Below the pieces are notes generated by a model that was given only the letters and a program-made list of their open reading frames with translations, made no database searches and had not been told where the DNA came from. Below, piece by piece: positions 58,329-64,000 of a stretch of DNA of 64,000 bases. The number at the start of each line of letters is the position of its first letter. Positions within the stretch are counted from its first letter, which is position 1. The position numbers were made by a program, and so were the translations under genes. Source of the DNA: Sulfobacillus thermosulfidooxidans (GTDB taxonomy: Bacteria > Bacillota > Sulfobacillia > Sulfobacillales > Sulfobacillaceae); the NCBI RefSeq assembly GCF_001280565.1, contig NZ_LGRO01000001.1, positions 2,542,001 through 2,606,000 on the forward strand. Reading direction: 5' to 3'.

Positions 58329-59393
58329 ATGGAGAAGTTTCCCATTGGAAAAATTTCCCCGAGTTTGTTTCGTGACATTATTTATCCGGCTTTAGGAGAA
58401 CGCAATCCTCAAATTATAGTAGGACCTAATACCGGTATGGATATGGCAGTTGTTGCGGTCAGCGCAGAGGACGTGCTGGTTACCAGTACGGATCCCATTG
58501 TGATTCGTCCCCAGTTAGGCTGGCGCGACGCATGCTGGTTTGCCGTTCAGGTGGTTGCGTCAGATGTGGCTGTTTCCGGACTGATGCCTATGATCATGAC
58601 TTTTTCACTGGTTTTGCCGTCATCTTTGGCCGACTCCGATTTGAAAGATTTATGGCGGGCATTGTCCGATGCCTGCCACAAGGACCATATACAGATCGCC
58701 AACGTGCATGTAATGTATTCAGACCAGGCCACATTTCCCGTTGTAGGAGCCGCCACAGCCATCGCTCAGGGGCATCACACCCACTATGTCACGCCGGCTA
58801 ATGCGTCATTAGGGGATGAAGTATTATGTACCAAAGGTGCTGCCATCCAGGGCACAGCGATATTAGCCCGGCTATTTCCCACAGAACTCCGCACATTTTT
58901 AAGCGTAAAGGAAATCGAGGCGGCTCAATCCCTTTTTGTACAGATTGGCGTATTGCAAGATGTCCGTGCCTTGTTACGGCATAATTTGGTGAAAGAAGAG
59001 GGCGTGAGGACGATGCATGATGCCACCGAAGGAGGGATTTTGGGGGCAGTCTATGAAATCGCGGTGGCTTCTGATTTGGGTGTGGAATTCAACGCGGATA
59101 ACGTTTTTGTGTATCCGGTGACCAAAAAAATTTTTGATCATTACCGCATTGATCCATTGAGTGTGATTAGCGAAGGAACATTAATCATGACAGCCCGGCC
59201 GTCTTCTGTCCCCATGATTCAACAAGCTCTCGGTGAGGAAGGCATTTTGTGCCAGTCAATCGGCCATATGACGGATAAAGCCCATGGTTACTGGATTACA
59301 CAAAATCACGAGCGCAGGCCCTTTGATCATCCCGGCTCTGATCCCTATTGGAAACTGATGAACACATTACGTCAAAAATCTGTCTCTTTGTAA
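58329..59393 (+). CDS. AIR-synthase superfamily protein resembling HypE
   Basis: This 354-residue protein has the AIRS ATP-binding fold: NTGMDMAVVAVSAEDVLVTSTDPIVI, WFAVQVVASDVAVSGLMPMIM, and the C-domain TMHDATEGGILGAVYEIA, as in HypE, SelD and ThiL. HypE proteins act in NiFe hydrogenase cyanide ligand synthesis and end in a PRIC cysteine tail; this one ends RQKSVSL without Cys. A HypE role is therefore doubtful, and no hydrogenase genes are in view. It is tightly coupled to the CxxC protein upstream. Confidence 0.8.
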   Translation: MEKFPIGKISPSLFRDIIYPALGERNPQIIVGPNTGMDMAVVAVSAEDVLVTSTDPIVIRPQLGWRDACWFAVQVVASDVAVSGLMPMIMTFSLVLPSSLADSDLKDLWRALSDACHKDHIQIANVHVMYSDQATFPVVGAATAIAQGHHTHYVTPANASLGDEVLCTKGAAIQGTAILARLFPTELRTFLSVKEIEAAQSLFVQIGVLQDVRALLRHNLVKEEGVRTMHDATEGGILGAVYEIAVASDLGVEFNADNVFVYPVTKKIFDHYRIDPLSVISEGTLIMTARPSSVPMIQQALGEEGILCQSIGHMTDKAHGYWITQNHERRPFDHPGSDPYWKLMNTLRQKSVSL

Positions 59394-59495
59394 ACTTTCC
59401 GCGAAACCGGTTATGCGGAATGGCACAATGAGACAGGATTTTCATCATTTTTTAAGAAATCTTCAGTACAACAAAGAAAAGAGGAGGAATGGTCC

Positions 59496-59708
59496 ATGGG
59501 AGGTCCGGATGAGTTCGAAAGATTAATATGGCGTTATCAATTGGCATTAGACCGGTTTAATGAGGCCGATAGTGATCATTTCGATCAGGTTAACCAAGAA
59601 TTGTCCCAAGCTTTAGATGCATTAAATGAGTATATTATTCAAAGTAAACGACAACTCGGCTTTCCGGTTCACTCAACAACCTATCCTCAAGTAGCTCGTG
59701 TATCTTAA
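59496..59708 (+). CDS. Small helical hypothetical protein
   Basis: This 70-residue protein (MGGPDEFERLIWRYQLALDRF...) is predicted to be two amphipathic helices with a hydrophilic tail, much like DUF2508-type or Spo0E-like small proteins, but lacks the Spo0E SQELD motif. A very strong ribosome site (AAGAGGAGGAATGG) supports it. A perfect hairpin follows. Confidence 0.65.
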   Translation: MGGPDEFERLIWRYQLALDRFNEADSDHFDQVNQELSQALDALNEYIIQSKRQLGFPVHSTTYPQVARVS

Positions 59709-59728
59709 ACCCGTCGTGATCTTTGATG

Positions 59729-59757
59729 AATTCCGGTCCGGTCAGCGGACCGGAATT
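59729..59757 (+). terminator. Strong 12-bp hairpin after the small helical gene
   Basis: AATTCCGGTCCG (59729-59740) pairs perfectly with CGGACCGGAATT (59746-59757) around five bases. Few T follow, so it may terminate weakly or stabilise the mRNA end. The gene at 59786 starts 28 bases later. Confidence 0.7.
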
Positions 59758-59785
59758 TCGTAGTGTTCAAATGGGAGGACGATCA

Positions 59786-61003
59786 ATGGGACAACAACTG
59801 ACGCGGCAGGATGAGTCAGCTGTCGATCATGCGTCATCGTCGCATGTAGGATTATCACAAATTGCTTTATTGATGTTTGTTGTTGTCTTGTCTCGAGCAT
59901 TTTTCCAGGAAATTGGCACTTTAGCCTATATTTATTTACCTCACGCATGGGTGGATGCTCCCCAAGGGGAAATTCCACCGCATGGAGGATTATGGTTTCA
60001 GAGTGTTGTGGGATTTTGGGCACATTGGGATGGTTACTGGTATTTATCGATCGCGCAATATGGATATCAAGGACGTCCTACGGCTACGGCGTTTTTTCCT
60101 CTATATCCATGGCTTCTTCATCTTTTTGGGGCCACGGTGTGGGCAGGCATTGCGCTCAGCTTGTTCTTCTTTGCCATTTCCACCCTGGTGCTATTCTTAT
60201 GGGCCCAAAAAGAATGGGATTCCCATGTTGCCTGGATGGCCGTGGTGGTCTATGCTTTTTTCCCCACAGCGTATTATCTGAGTGCTGTGTATACCGAGTC
60301 ACTGTACATGACCTGGGTTTTTCTCACCCTCTATCTCGTCCAAGCCAGGCATTACCGACTGGCTTTTGTCACGACGGTGCTGGCGACATTGACCAGTATT
60401 TACGGGCTGTTATTAGCGGCCTTGCTCTTCGTTCGGATTTGGCAGCGTGAAAAGGATTTTTGGCGCGCTGCCGTGTACAGTTTAGGACCCATACTGGGTC
60501 TTAGTATCTATATGGGTTTTCTCACCTGGCGTTTTCATGATCCATTAATTTTTCAATCGGTGCAATCGAACTGGGGACGGCACTTTGCATGGCCTTGGGT
60601 AACGTTAGATCAAGCGGTGCACGACGCCTGGCTTCATCATCAGGCGTTATGGAATTTCCCGCAATTATTTGCCACAGGACCAGCCCATGGATTTGATATT
60701 AATTTTTACGATGCTGTGTTTATGTTTTTTAGCCTGGTCATTATTGTCATATATGGCCGGTATTTGCCGCTATATTTATGGGCCTATCTTGTTCCCGCGC
60801 TTTGTGTCACCTTGTTTTTTCCTTCCGACAAACAACCTCTCATGTCTTTTCCCCGCTTAATCTTTGAAGATTTTCCCATTCTTTTAGCAACAGCGATCGG
60901 TTTGACGCGACAGCCCTTCTGGAGAAGGGGATACTGGTTGGGATCATTGTATTTGGGAGCCCTCTTAACCGCCTTATTTGCGACAGCACATTGGGTGGCT
61001 TAA
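59786..61003 (+). CDS. Mannosyltransferase-like integral membrane protein (PIG-V type)
   Basis: This 405-residue protein has about ten helices. HWDGYWYLSIAQYGY followed by AFFPLYPWLLHLFG matches the signature of PIG-V-like GT-C mannosyltransferases, which use a lipid-linked sugar. FPTAYYLSAVYTESLYM is another family segment with a catalytic-loop acid. Start 59786 follows GGGAGGACG; the frame opens at 59723 within the hairpin. Acceptor unknown; protein or lipid glycosylation at the membrane is likely. Confidence 0.85.
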   Translation: MGQQLTRQDESAVDHASSSHVGLSQIALLMFVVVLSRAFFQEIGTLAYIYLPHAWVDAPQGEIPPHGGLWFQSVVGFWAHWDGYWYLSIAQYGYQGRPTATAFFPLYPWLLHLFGATVWAGIALSLFFFAISTLVLFLWAQKEWDSHVAWMAVVVYAFFPTAYYLSAVYTESLYMTWVFLTLYLVQARHYRLAFVTTVLATLTSIYGLLLAALLFVRIWQREKDFWRAAVYSLGPILGLSIYMGFLTWRFHDPLIFQSVQSNWGRHFAWPWVTLDQAVHDAWLHHQALWNFPQLFATGPAHGFDINFYDAVFMFFSLVIIVIYGRYLPLYLWAYLVPALCVTLFFPSDKQPLMSFPRLIFEDFPILLATAIGLTRQPFWRRGYWLGSLYLGALLTALFATAHWVA

Positions 61004-61158
61004 CTTAATATCCATAAAGTATAAAATCCACTATACAACTAGTAAAGTTATAACGATCTAATTTAATATTTTTTGTCAAAAGATAAATAGAGTATCATCA
61101 TTCCGTCCTATTTGTGCTAATGTATATTTGTATTTTTTAGCAAAGGAGGAATGAAGGC

Positions 61159-61680
61159 ATGCCAAAAGCCGGTAAATGGGCTGGGGTGACAGCTTTGGGT
61201 GTGTTGGCATTGGCATTAGCAGGTTGCGGCACACAAAGCATCAATGCCTCGCAGTGGATGATTGTCCATCCGGCAACCAAGACGGTCGATTTAAAGATTG
61301 AAAGCACCTACTCAAGTGCCAAACAGGCGAATGTGTTTGATGGGTTTACCCAAGGACAGCTGATTATCACGATCCCCTTAGGTTACCACGTCAATATGGA
61401 CTTTATTAATAATGGCCCGATCCCGGAATCCATTGGGGTTTATCATGATCATCATTTAGCTTTTCCGGGTGCCGGAGAGCCCTATTCTCAAGTAGCCATT
61501 TCGCCATCAGCCGGGTTGTTGCCGGGACAAAGCCAGTCCTATACGTTTACGGCCTCGAAGCTCGGAACGTTTATCTTAGGCGATATGCTCAATGGAGATC
61601 CCGATAATACGCCGACGAGCGATTTGTGGGATATTCTGAAGGTTGTCCCCTCCGGAACCCCTTCCATGTCGACATCTTAA
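61159..61680 (+). CDS. Sulfocyanin-like lipoprotein lacking copper ligands
   Basis: This 173-residue lipoprotein has a lipobox (LALAGC, Cys23). The body follows the sulfocyanin fold and resembles the C-terminal domain of the protein at 39677: QWMIVHPATKTVDLKIES, FDGFTQGQLIITIPLGYHVNMDFIN. In sulfocyanin the first copper His follows FINN, but here NGPIPESI has Glu90. The C-x-VPGHA-x-GMW block reads GDMLNGDPDNTPTSDLW, without Cys, His or Met. Copper binding is thus unlikely as written, although His96, His98 and His99 lie near. AAAGGAGGAATG lies before ATG. It precedes a cytochrome oxidase operon. Confidence 0.78.
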   Translation: MPKAGKWAGVTALGVLALALAGCGTQSINASQWMIVHPATKTVDLKIESTYSSAKQANVFDGFTQGQLIITIPLGYHVNMDFINNGPIPESIGVYHDHHLAFPGAGEPYSQVAISPSAGLLPGQSQSYTFTASKLGTFILGDMLNGDPDNTPTSDLWDILKVVPSGTPSMSTS

Positions 61681-61782
61681 GAATAGCTTTGAAATTGGTA
61701 AGTCTTAAACCCATGATAACAATGGCTGATAGTTCATTATTGTTAGTTAGGACAACTATTAAGAATTATCATCAAATATAAC

Positions 61783-61811
61783 TTGACAGCACTCTTTAAC
61801 TAGATTAATTT
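61783..61811 (+). promoter_or_regulatory. Consensus sigma-A promoter of the cupredoxin/oxidase operon
   Basis: TTGACA (61783-61788), exactly 17 bases, then TAATTT (61806-61811). Transcription would begin near 61818, immediately at the palindrome. Confidence 0.75.
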
Positions 61812-61819
61812 GATGAGTA

Positions 61820-61836
61820 ATCGGGGATTCCCCGAT
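61820..61836. promoter_or_regulatory. Palindrome at the predicted transcription start
   Basis: ATCGGGGATTCCCCGAT is a 17-base perfect dyad centred just downstream of the -10 box. Its position suits repressor binding or a 5'-end hairpin on the transcript. Confidence 0.6.
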
Positions 61837-61854
61837 AGGCAAAAACGTCCACAG

Positions 61855-61879
61855 TTCGTGCAAGTGATTCGTGCAAGTG
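61855..61879. repeat. Tandem direct repeat in the leader
   Basis: TTCGTGCAAGTG occurs twice, 13 bases apart (61855-61866 and 61868-61879). It lies within the transcribed leader. Confidence 0.75.
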
Positions 61880-62122
61880 TTTGGAAAGGGAACAGGTCCT
61901 GGGCTTATGCGAGGTCAATAATCCCTGCCGCCAACCGAGACTAATCTGCCCCGGCACGACGACAGCACAACATCTTAGTGATTGCTATCCCCCGCAAAAC
62001 CCGAGCGCGTTGGTATAACTCCAAGACGCCTCGTCAGCTATATATAGTTAAAATATTCTGACTATGTTCCCGCTTCCTCACCAATGCACATTATGAATAA
62101 CTGATTGGAAGGAGGAACTTGG

Positions 62123-62770
62123 GTGAACAAATTACCAAATGAGCCCCCGGTGGAACCCGAGATTCCCGAAGAACAACAATGGAGTCGCCGTCAGTTCCTC
62201 GTGGGGAGTGCTGCTTTAGGGGTAGCGGGCGCGGTCACGTTGTTTGGCCGCCAAGCGCTGGTGGATGCCGCCCGCGGTCTGTTTGGATCGCCCGTGAGTT
62301 CGGGGACGGTCCATCTTTACGCGTACGACTATTATTACATTCCCAATTACATGACCTGGCGCGTCGGCGACCAGATGGACATTATCTTCCAAAATCAAAG
62401 TCATACCCACTGGCATGAATGGACCATGGGCCGCCATGTGAATGAGGCCTATTTCCAAGCCTTTGGCAATTTGCCGGCGGATGCCTGGGCAGAAGACTTC
62501 TGGGATGGGGTCCCTGTGACCTTAAGTGATCCCTATAACATCGATAACTTCGTGCCCAATAAAGCGATTGTGACCTATGACGGGCCGAAGGCGCTCTTTA
62601 ACATCCAAACTGGTGGCGACTTTAGTCCGACGTTGAAACCCGGCGGCAGCATTCATATTTCCTTTACCGTGCCCAACAAACCGGGCATTTGGGATTATGG
62701 TTGCTTTGTGCAACAGTACATTCACTACCGCACGGGCATGCGCGGGAAAGTCATGATTTTGCCGGCCTGA
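62123..62770 (+). CDS. Tat-exported cupredoxin
   Basis: This 215-residue protein has a twin-arginine signal (WSRRQFLVGSAALGVAGAVTL, RR at 22-23). The mature part has a plausible type 1 copper site: histidines 94, 96 and 98 in NQSHTHWHEW near the N-terminal end, and Cys194, His201 and Met206 in GCFVQQYIHYRTGM. The GTG start at 62123 is set by AAGGAGGAAC; the frame is open from 62105. It is directly upstream of oxidase subunit II, so it may deliver electrons to the oxidase. Confidence 0.85.
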   Translation: MNKLPNEPPVEPEIPEEQQWSRRQFLVGSAALGVAGAVTLFGRQALVDAARGLFGSPVSSGTVHLYAYDYYYIPNYMTWRVGDQMDIIFQNQSHTHWHEWTMGRHVNEAYFQAFGNLPADAWAEDFWDGVPVTLSDPYNIDNFVPNKAIVTYDGPKALFNIQTGGDFSPTLKPGGSIHISFTVPNKPGIWDYGCFVQQYIHYRTGMRGKVMILPA

Positions 62771-62794
62771 GGCTGAGAAAGGAGCACGCCCGTC

Positions 62795-63613
62795 ATGGGA
62801 GAGAATGTTCTCTTTACGATCTTGTGGGTCGTCTTGAGTGTGTTGGCAGAGATTGGGGACCGGGTGCTGATTCACCATGACCCGATGTACTATATTGTCT
62901 CCAACCAAGGGGAATTGGCACTGCAGGCGTTTAATTTCATCATGGTGGTGTTAACCCCGATTTTTGTGTTTGTCGTCTTGTTCCTGCTTTTTACGATGGT
63001 GCGCTTCCACACCAAACGGGGCGAAATGCCACCCGCGAACCGCCGGTTCGCGGTGGACAACAAAGCGTTTGTGGTGGTGTGGGTCGGCGGCAGTATTATT
63101 ATCAACTTGCTCTTTTTCCTCCATCCGACGACCTCCGCCATGGAGCAAATGTTTGCCTTAGATGAACCCGCGGCCAACACCCACGACTTAATTGTGGATG
63201 TCACGGCCCGGCAGTGGGAATGGATCTTCAGTTATCCCCAATATGGGCTAACCCAAACCGTGAATGCCAACGGGCAAGACCTGTTGGAACTGCCGGTGAA
63301 CAAGCCCGTAGAATTTGTGTTGCGGTCCTACGACCCTTATCACACCTACGACCAATATGCCGATGTGATTCACAGTTTTTGGATTCCGGCCTTTGGGATT
63401 AAAGAAGATGTGATTCCCGGGGAAACCCGCTATGAGTACCTGACTCCCACCCAGATTACGTCCTTCCGCGTCAATCCCATGGTGCGGGTGCAATGTGCTG
63501 AAGTGTGTGGACCGGGTCATCCGTGGATGGAAGCCCCCTTGAAAGTGGTGTCGCCAGCGCAATTTGCGCAGTGGATTCGATACGAAAAATCGTTAGCGAA
63601 TGGGGCGGGATAA
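62795..63613 (+). CDS. Cytochrome c oxidase subunit II
   Basis: This 272-residue protein has two membrane helices and a CuA domain. Metal residues are present: VIHSFWIPAFGIKED with the first His, then CAEVCGPGHPWM with Cys234, Glu236, Cys238, His242 and Met245. RQWEWIFSYPQYG holds the aromatic electron-entry patch. Electrons pass to subunit I. GAAAGGAGCACGC precedes ATG. It lies 24 bases after the cupredoxin stop and 54 before subunit I. Confidence 0.96.
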   Translation: MGENVLFTILWVVLSVLAEIGDRVLIHHDPMYYIVSNQGELALQAFNFIMVVLTPIFVFVVLFLLFTMVRFHTKRGEMPPANRRFAVDNKAFVVVWVGGSIIINLLFFLHPTTSAMEQMFALDEPAANTHDLIVDVTARQWEWIFSYPQYGLTQTVNANGQDLLELPVNKPVEFVLRSYDPYHTYDQYADVIHSFWIPAFGIKEDVIPGETRYEYLTPTQITSFRVNPMVRVQCAEVCGPGHPWMEAPLKVVSPAQFAQWIRYEKSLANGAG

Positions 63614-63667
63614 ATCCGTCTGGGACGATTGACTAAGGTTAGGGAGATTTTTGAAGGAGGGATAATC

Positions 63668-64000
63668 GTGGCACATGCTGTAATGACGCCCGAACACCAA
63701 CCGCTTTCGCGCCCGAAGAAGGCCATGATGCCTCCGGTGCTGCGGGGCTTTTTATGGGCCGCTATAGGCTTTCTCTTGGTCAACACCTTTGTGATTGCCG
63801 TGGATCCGTTTCGGGGGCATCCCTTTGTGACCGGGCCCTCGGTGACGCTGGGGTGGTTTGGCGCCGTGATTGGATGGCTCTTAGGCATAGGTGTCTATGA
63901 CGCGGTGTTATTGCCCTTAATGGGATTTGACACCCGCTGGGTGGAACGGGACAAAGGCTGGCGCCGCTACTGGGAAATTGCCAGTGACCACAAAGTCATC
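63668..64000 (+). CDS. Cytochrome c oxidase subunit I, N-terminal part cut by the window edge
   Basis: From GTG 63668 (GAAGGAGGGATAAT upstream) an open frame runs to the window end, 111 codons. It has two membrane helices (GFLWAAIGFLLVNTFVIAV and LGWFGAVIGWLLGIGVYDAVLLPL), then FDTRWVERDKGWRRYWE. The position directly after subunit II, as in ctaC-ctaD operons, supports subunit I. None of the heme or CuB histidines is yet included, so the identification rests partly on context. Confidence 0.75.
   Translation, partial: MAHAVMTPEHQPLSRPKKAMMPPVLRGFLWAAIGFLLVNTFVIAVDPFRGHPFVTGPSVTLGWFGAVIGWLLGIGVYDAVLLPLMGFDTRWVERDKGWRRYWEIASDHKVI

Larger units (their letters stand above)
61681..62122. other. 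Long upstream region of the oxidase operon
   Basis: 442 bases without a supported gene. It holds a consensus promoter (61783-61811), a palindrome at 61820-61836, a tandem 13-base repeat (61855-61879) and a leader of about 300 bases with GC-rich blocks (for example CTGCCCCGGCACGACGACAG) that may form RNA structure. I could not match it to a known riboswitch class. Confidence 0.55.

Noticed and set aside
61812-62122. Known riboswitch in the long leader
   Set aside because: I compared it with remembered cobalamin, TPP, c-di-GMP, ydaO, Moco, manganese and fluoride consensus elements and found no convincing match.

Overview
The window looks like chromosome from a moderately thermophilic, acidophilic Gram-positive bacterium of the Sulfobacillus type. 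This is inferred from gene content only: several exported copper-protein folds including sulfocyanin relatives, a Tat-exported cupredoxin beside a cytochrome oxidase operon, strong AGGAGG-type ribosome sites with frequent GTG/TTG starts, low-GC Gram-positive style terminators, and a PTS-type dihydroxyacetone kinase. I see no rRNA, tRNA, CRISPR array, prophage or intact insertion sequence.

Layout. 1-2.1 kb is gene-poor, with an incomplete upstream gene, a small membrane protein and two unrecognised short frames. 2.1-5.7 kb is a glycerol/dihydroxyacetone operon (glpK-dhaK-dhaL-dhaM) closed by a strong terminator. 5.7-9.5 kb holds a CuA-like lipoprotein, two tandem paralogous mini membrane proteins, an APC permease and a universal stress protein. 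9.7-12 kb has two nearly identical Hsp20 genes, each with the same consensus promoter and leader, flanking an acetamidase/formamidase. 12-17 kb contains an acetyltransferase, an MFS exporter, a VIT-type metal transporter, a cytochrome b/molybdopterin oxidoreductase fusion and a PhzF protein. 17-23.5 kb has a class A penicillin-binding protein and an arginine-to-polyamine cluster (pdaD, speE, speB) running into argS.

23.6-31 kb has a secreted protein made of three near-identical 104-residue repeats, a MarR regulator, malate synthase, lactate permease and a second APC permease. 31-38.3 kb has an HNH protein, a degenerate nitrilase/amidohydrolase fusion next to an intact nitrilase, two histidine kinases and a lone receiver. 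38.6-44.6 kb has membrane proteins, one ending in a sulfocyanin-like domain, a Tat metallophosphoesterase coupled to a cytochrome c, and an ECF sigma/anti-sigma pair. 44.8-54 kb has a secreted protein, a diguanylate cyclase, a glycosyltransferase next to a broken one, a J-domain/B-box membrane protein, a penicillin acylase and a photolyase with an apparent ACG start.

54-61 kb has a beta-propeller protein, an HPP-family protein, a HAD phosphatase, an MntP-like protein, a HypE-like protein and a PIG-V-like mannosyltransferase. 61-64 kb is the respiratory end: a sulfocyanin-like lipoprotein, a long structured leader, a Tat cupredoxin, cytochrome oxidase subunit II and the start of subunit I.

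The recurrent theme is exported cupredoxin-fold proteins. Of the five seen, oxidase subunit II and the Tat cupredoxin keep plausible complete copper sites. The CuA-like lipoprotein has lost one histidine, and the two sulfocyanin-like domains appear to have lost nearly all ligands. Other unusual points are the nitrilase-like/amidohydrolase fusion with both active sites damaged, an internal Tat-like signal in the molybdoenzyme fusion, an arginyl-tRNA synthetase without a HIGH motif, and a bacterial J-domain protein with an exact B-box zinc pattern.
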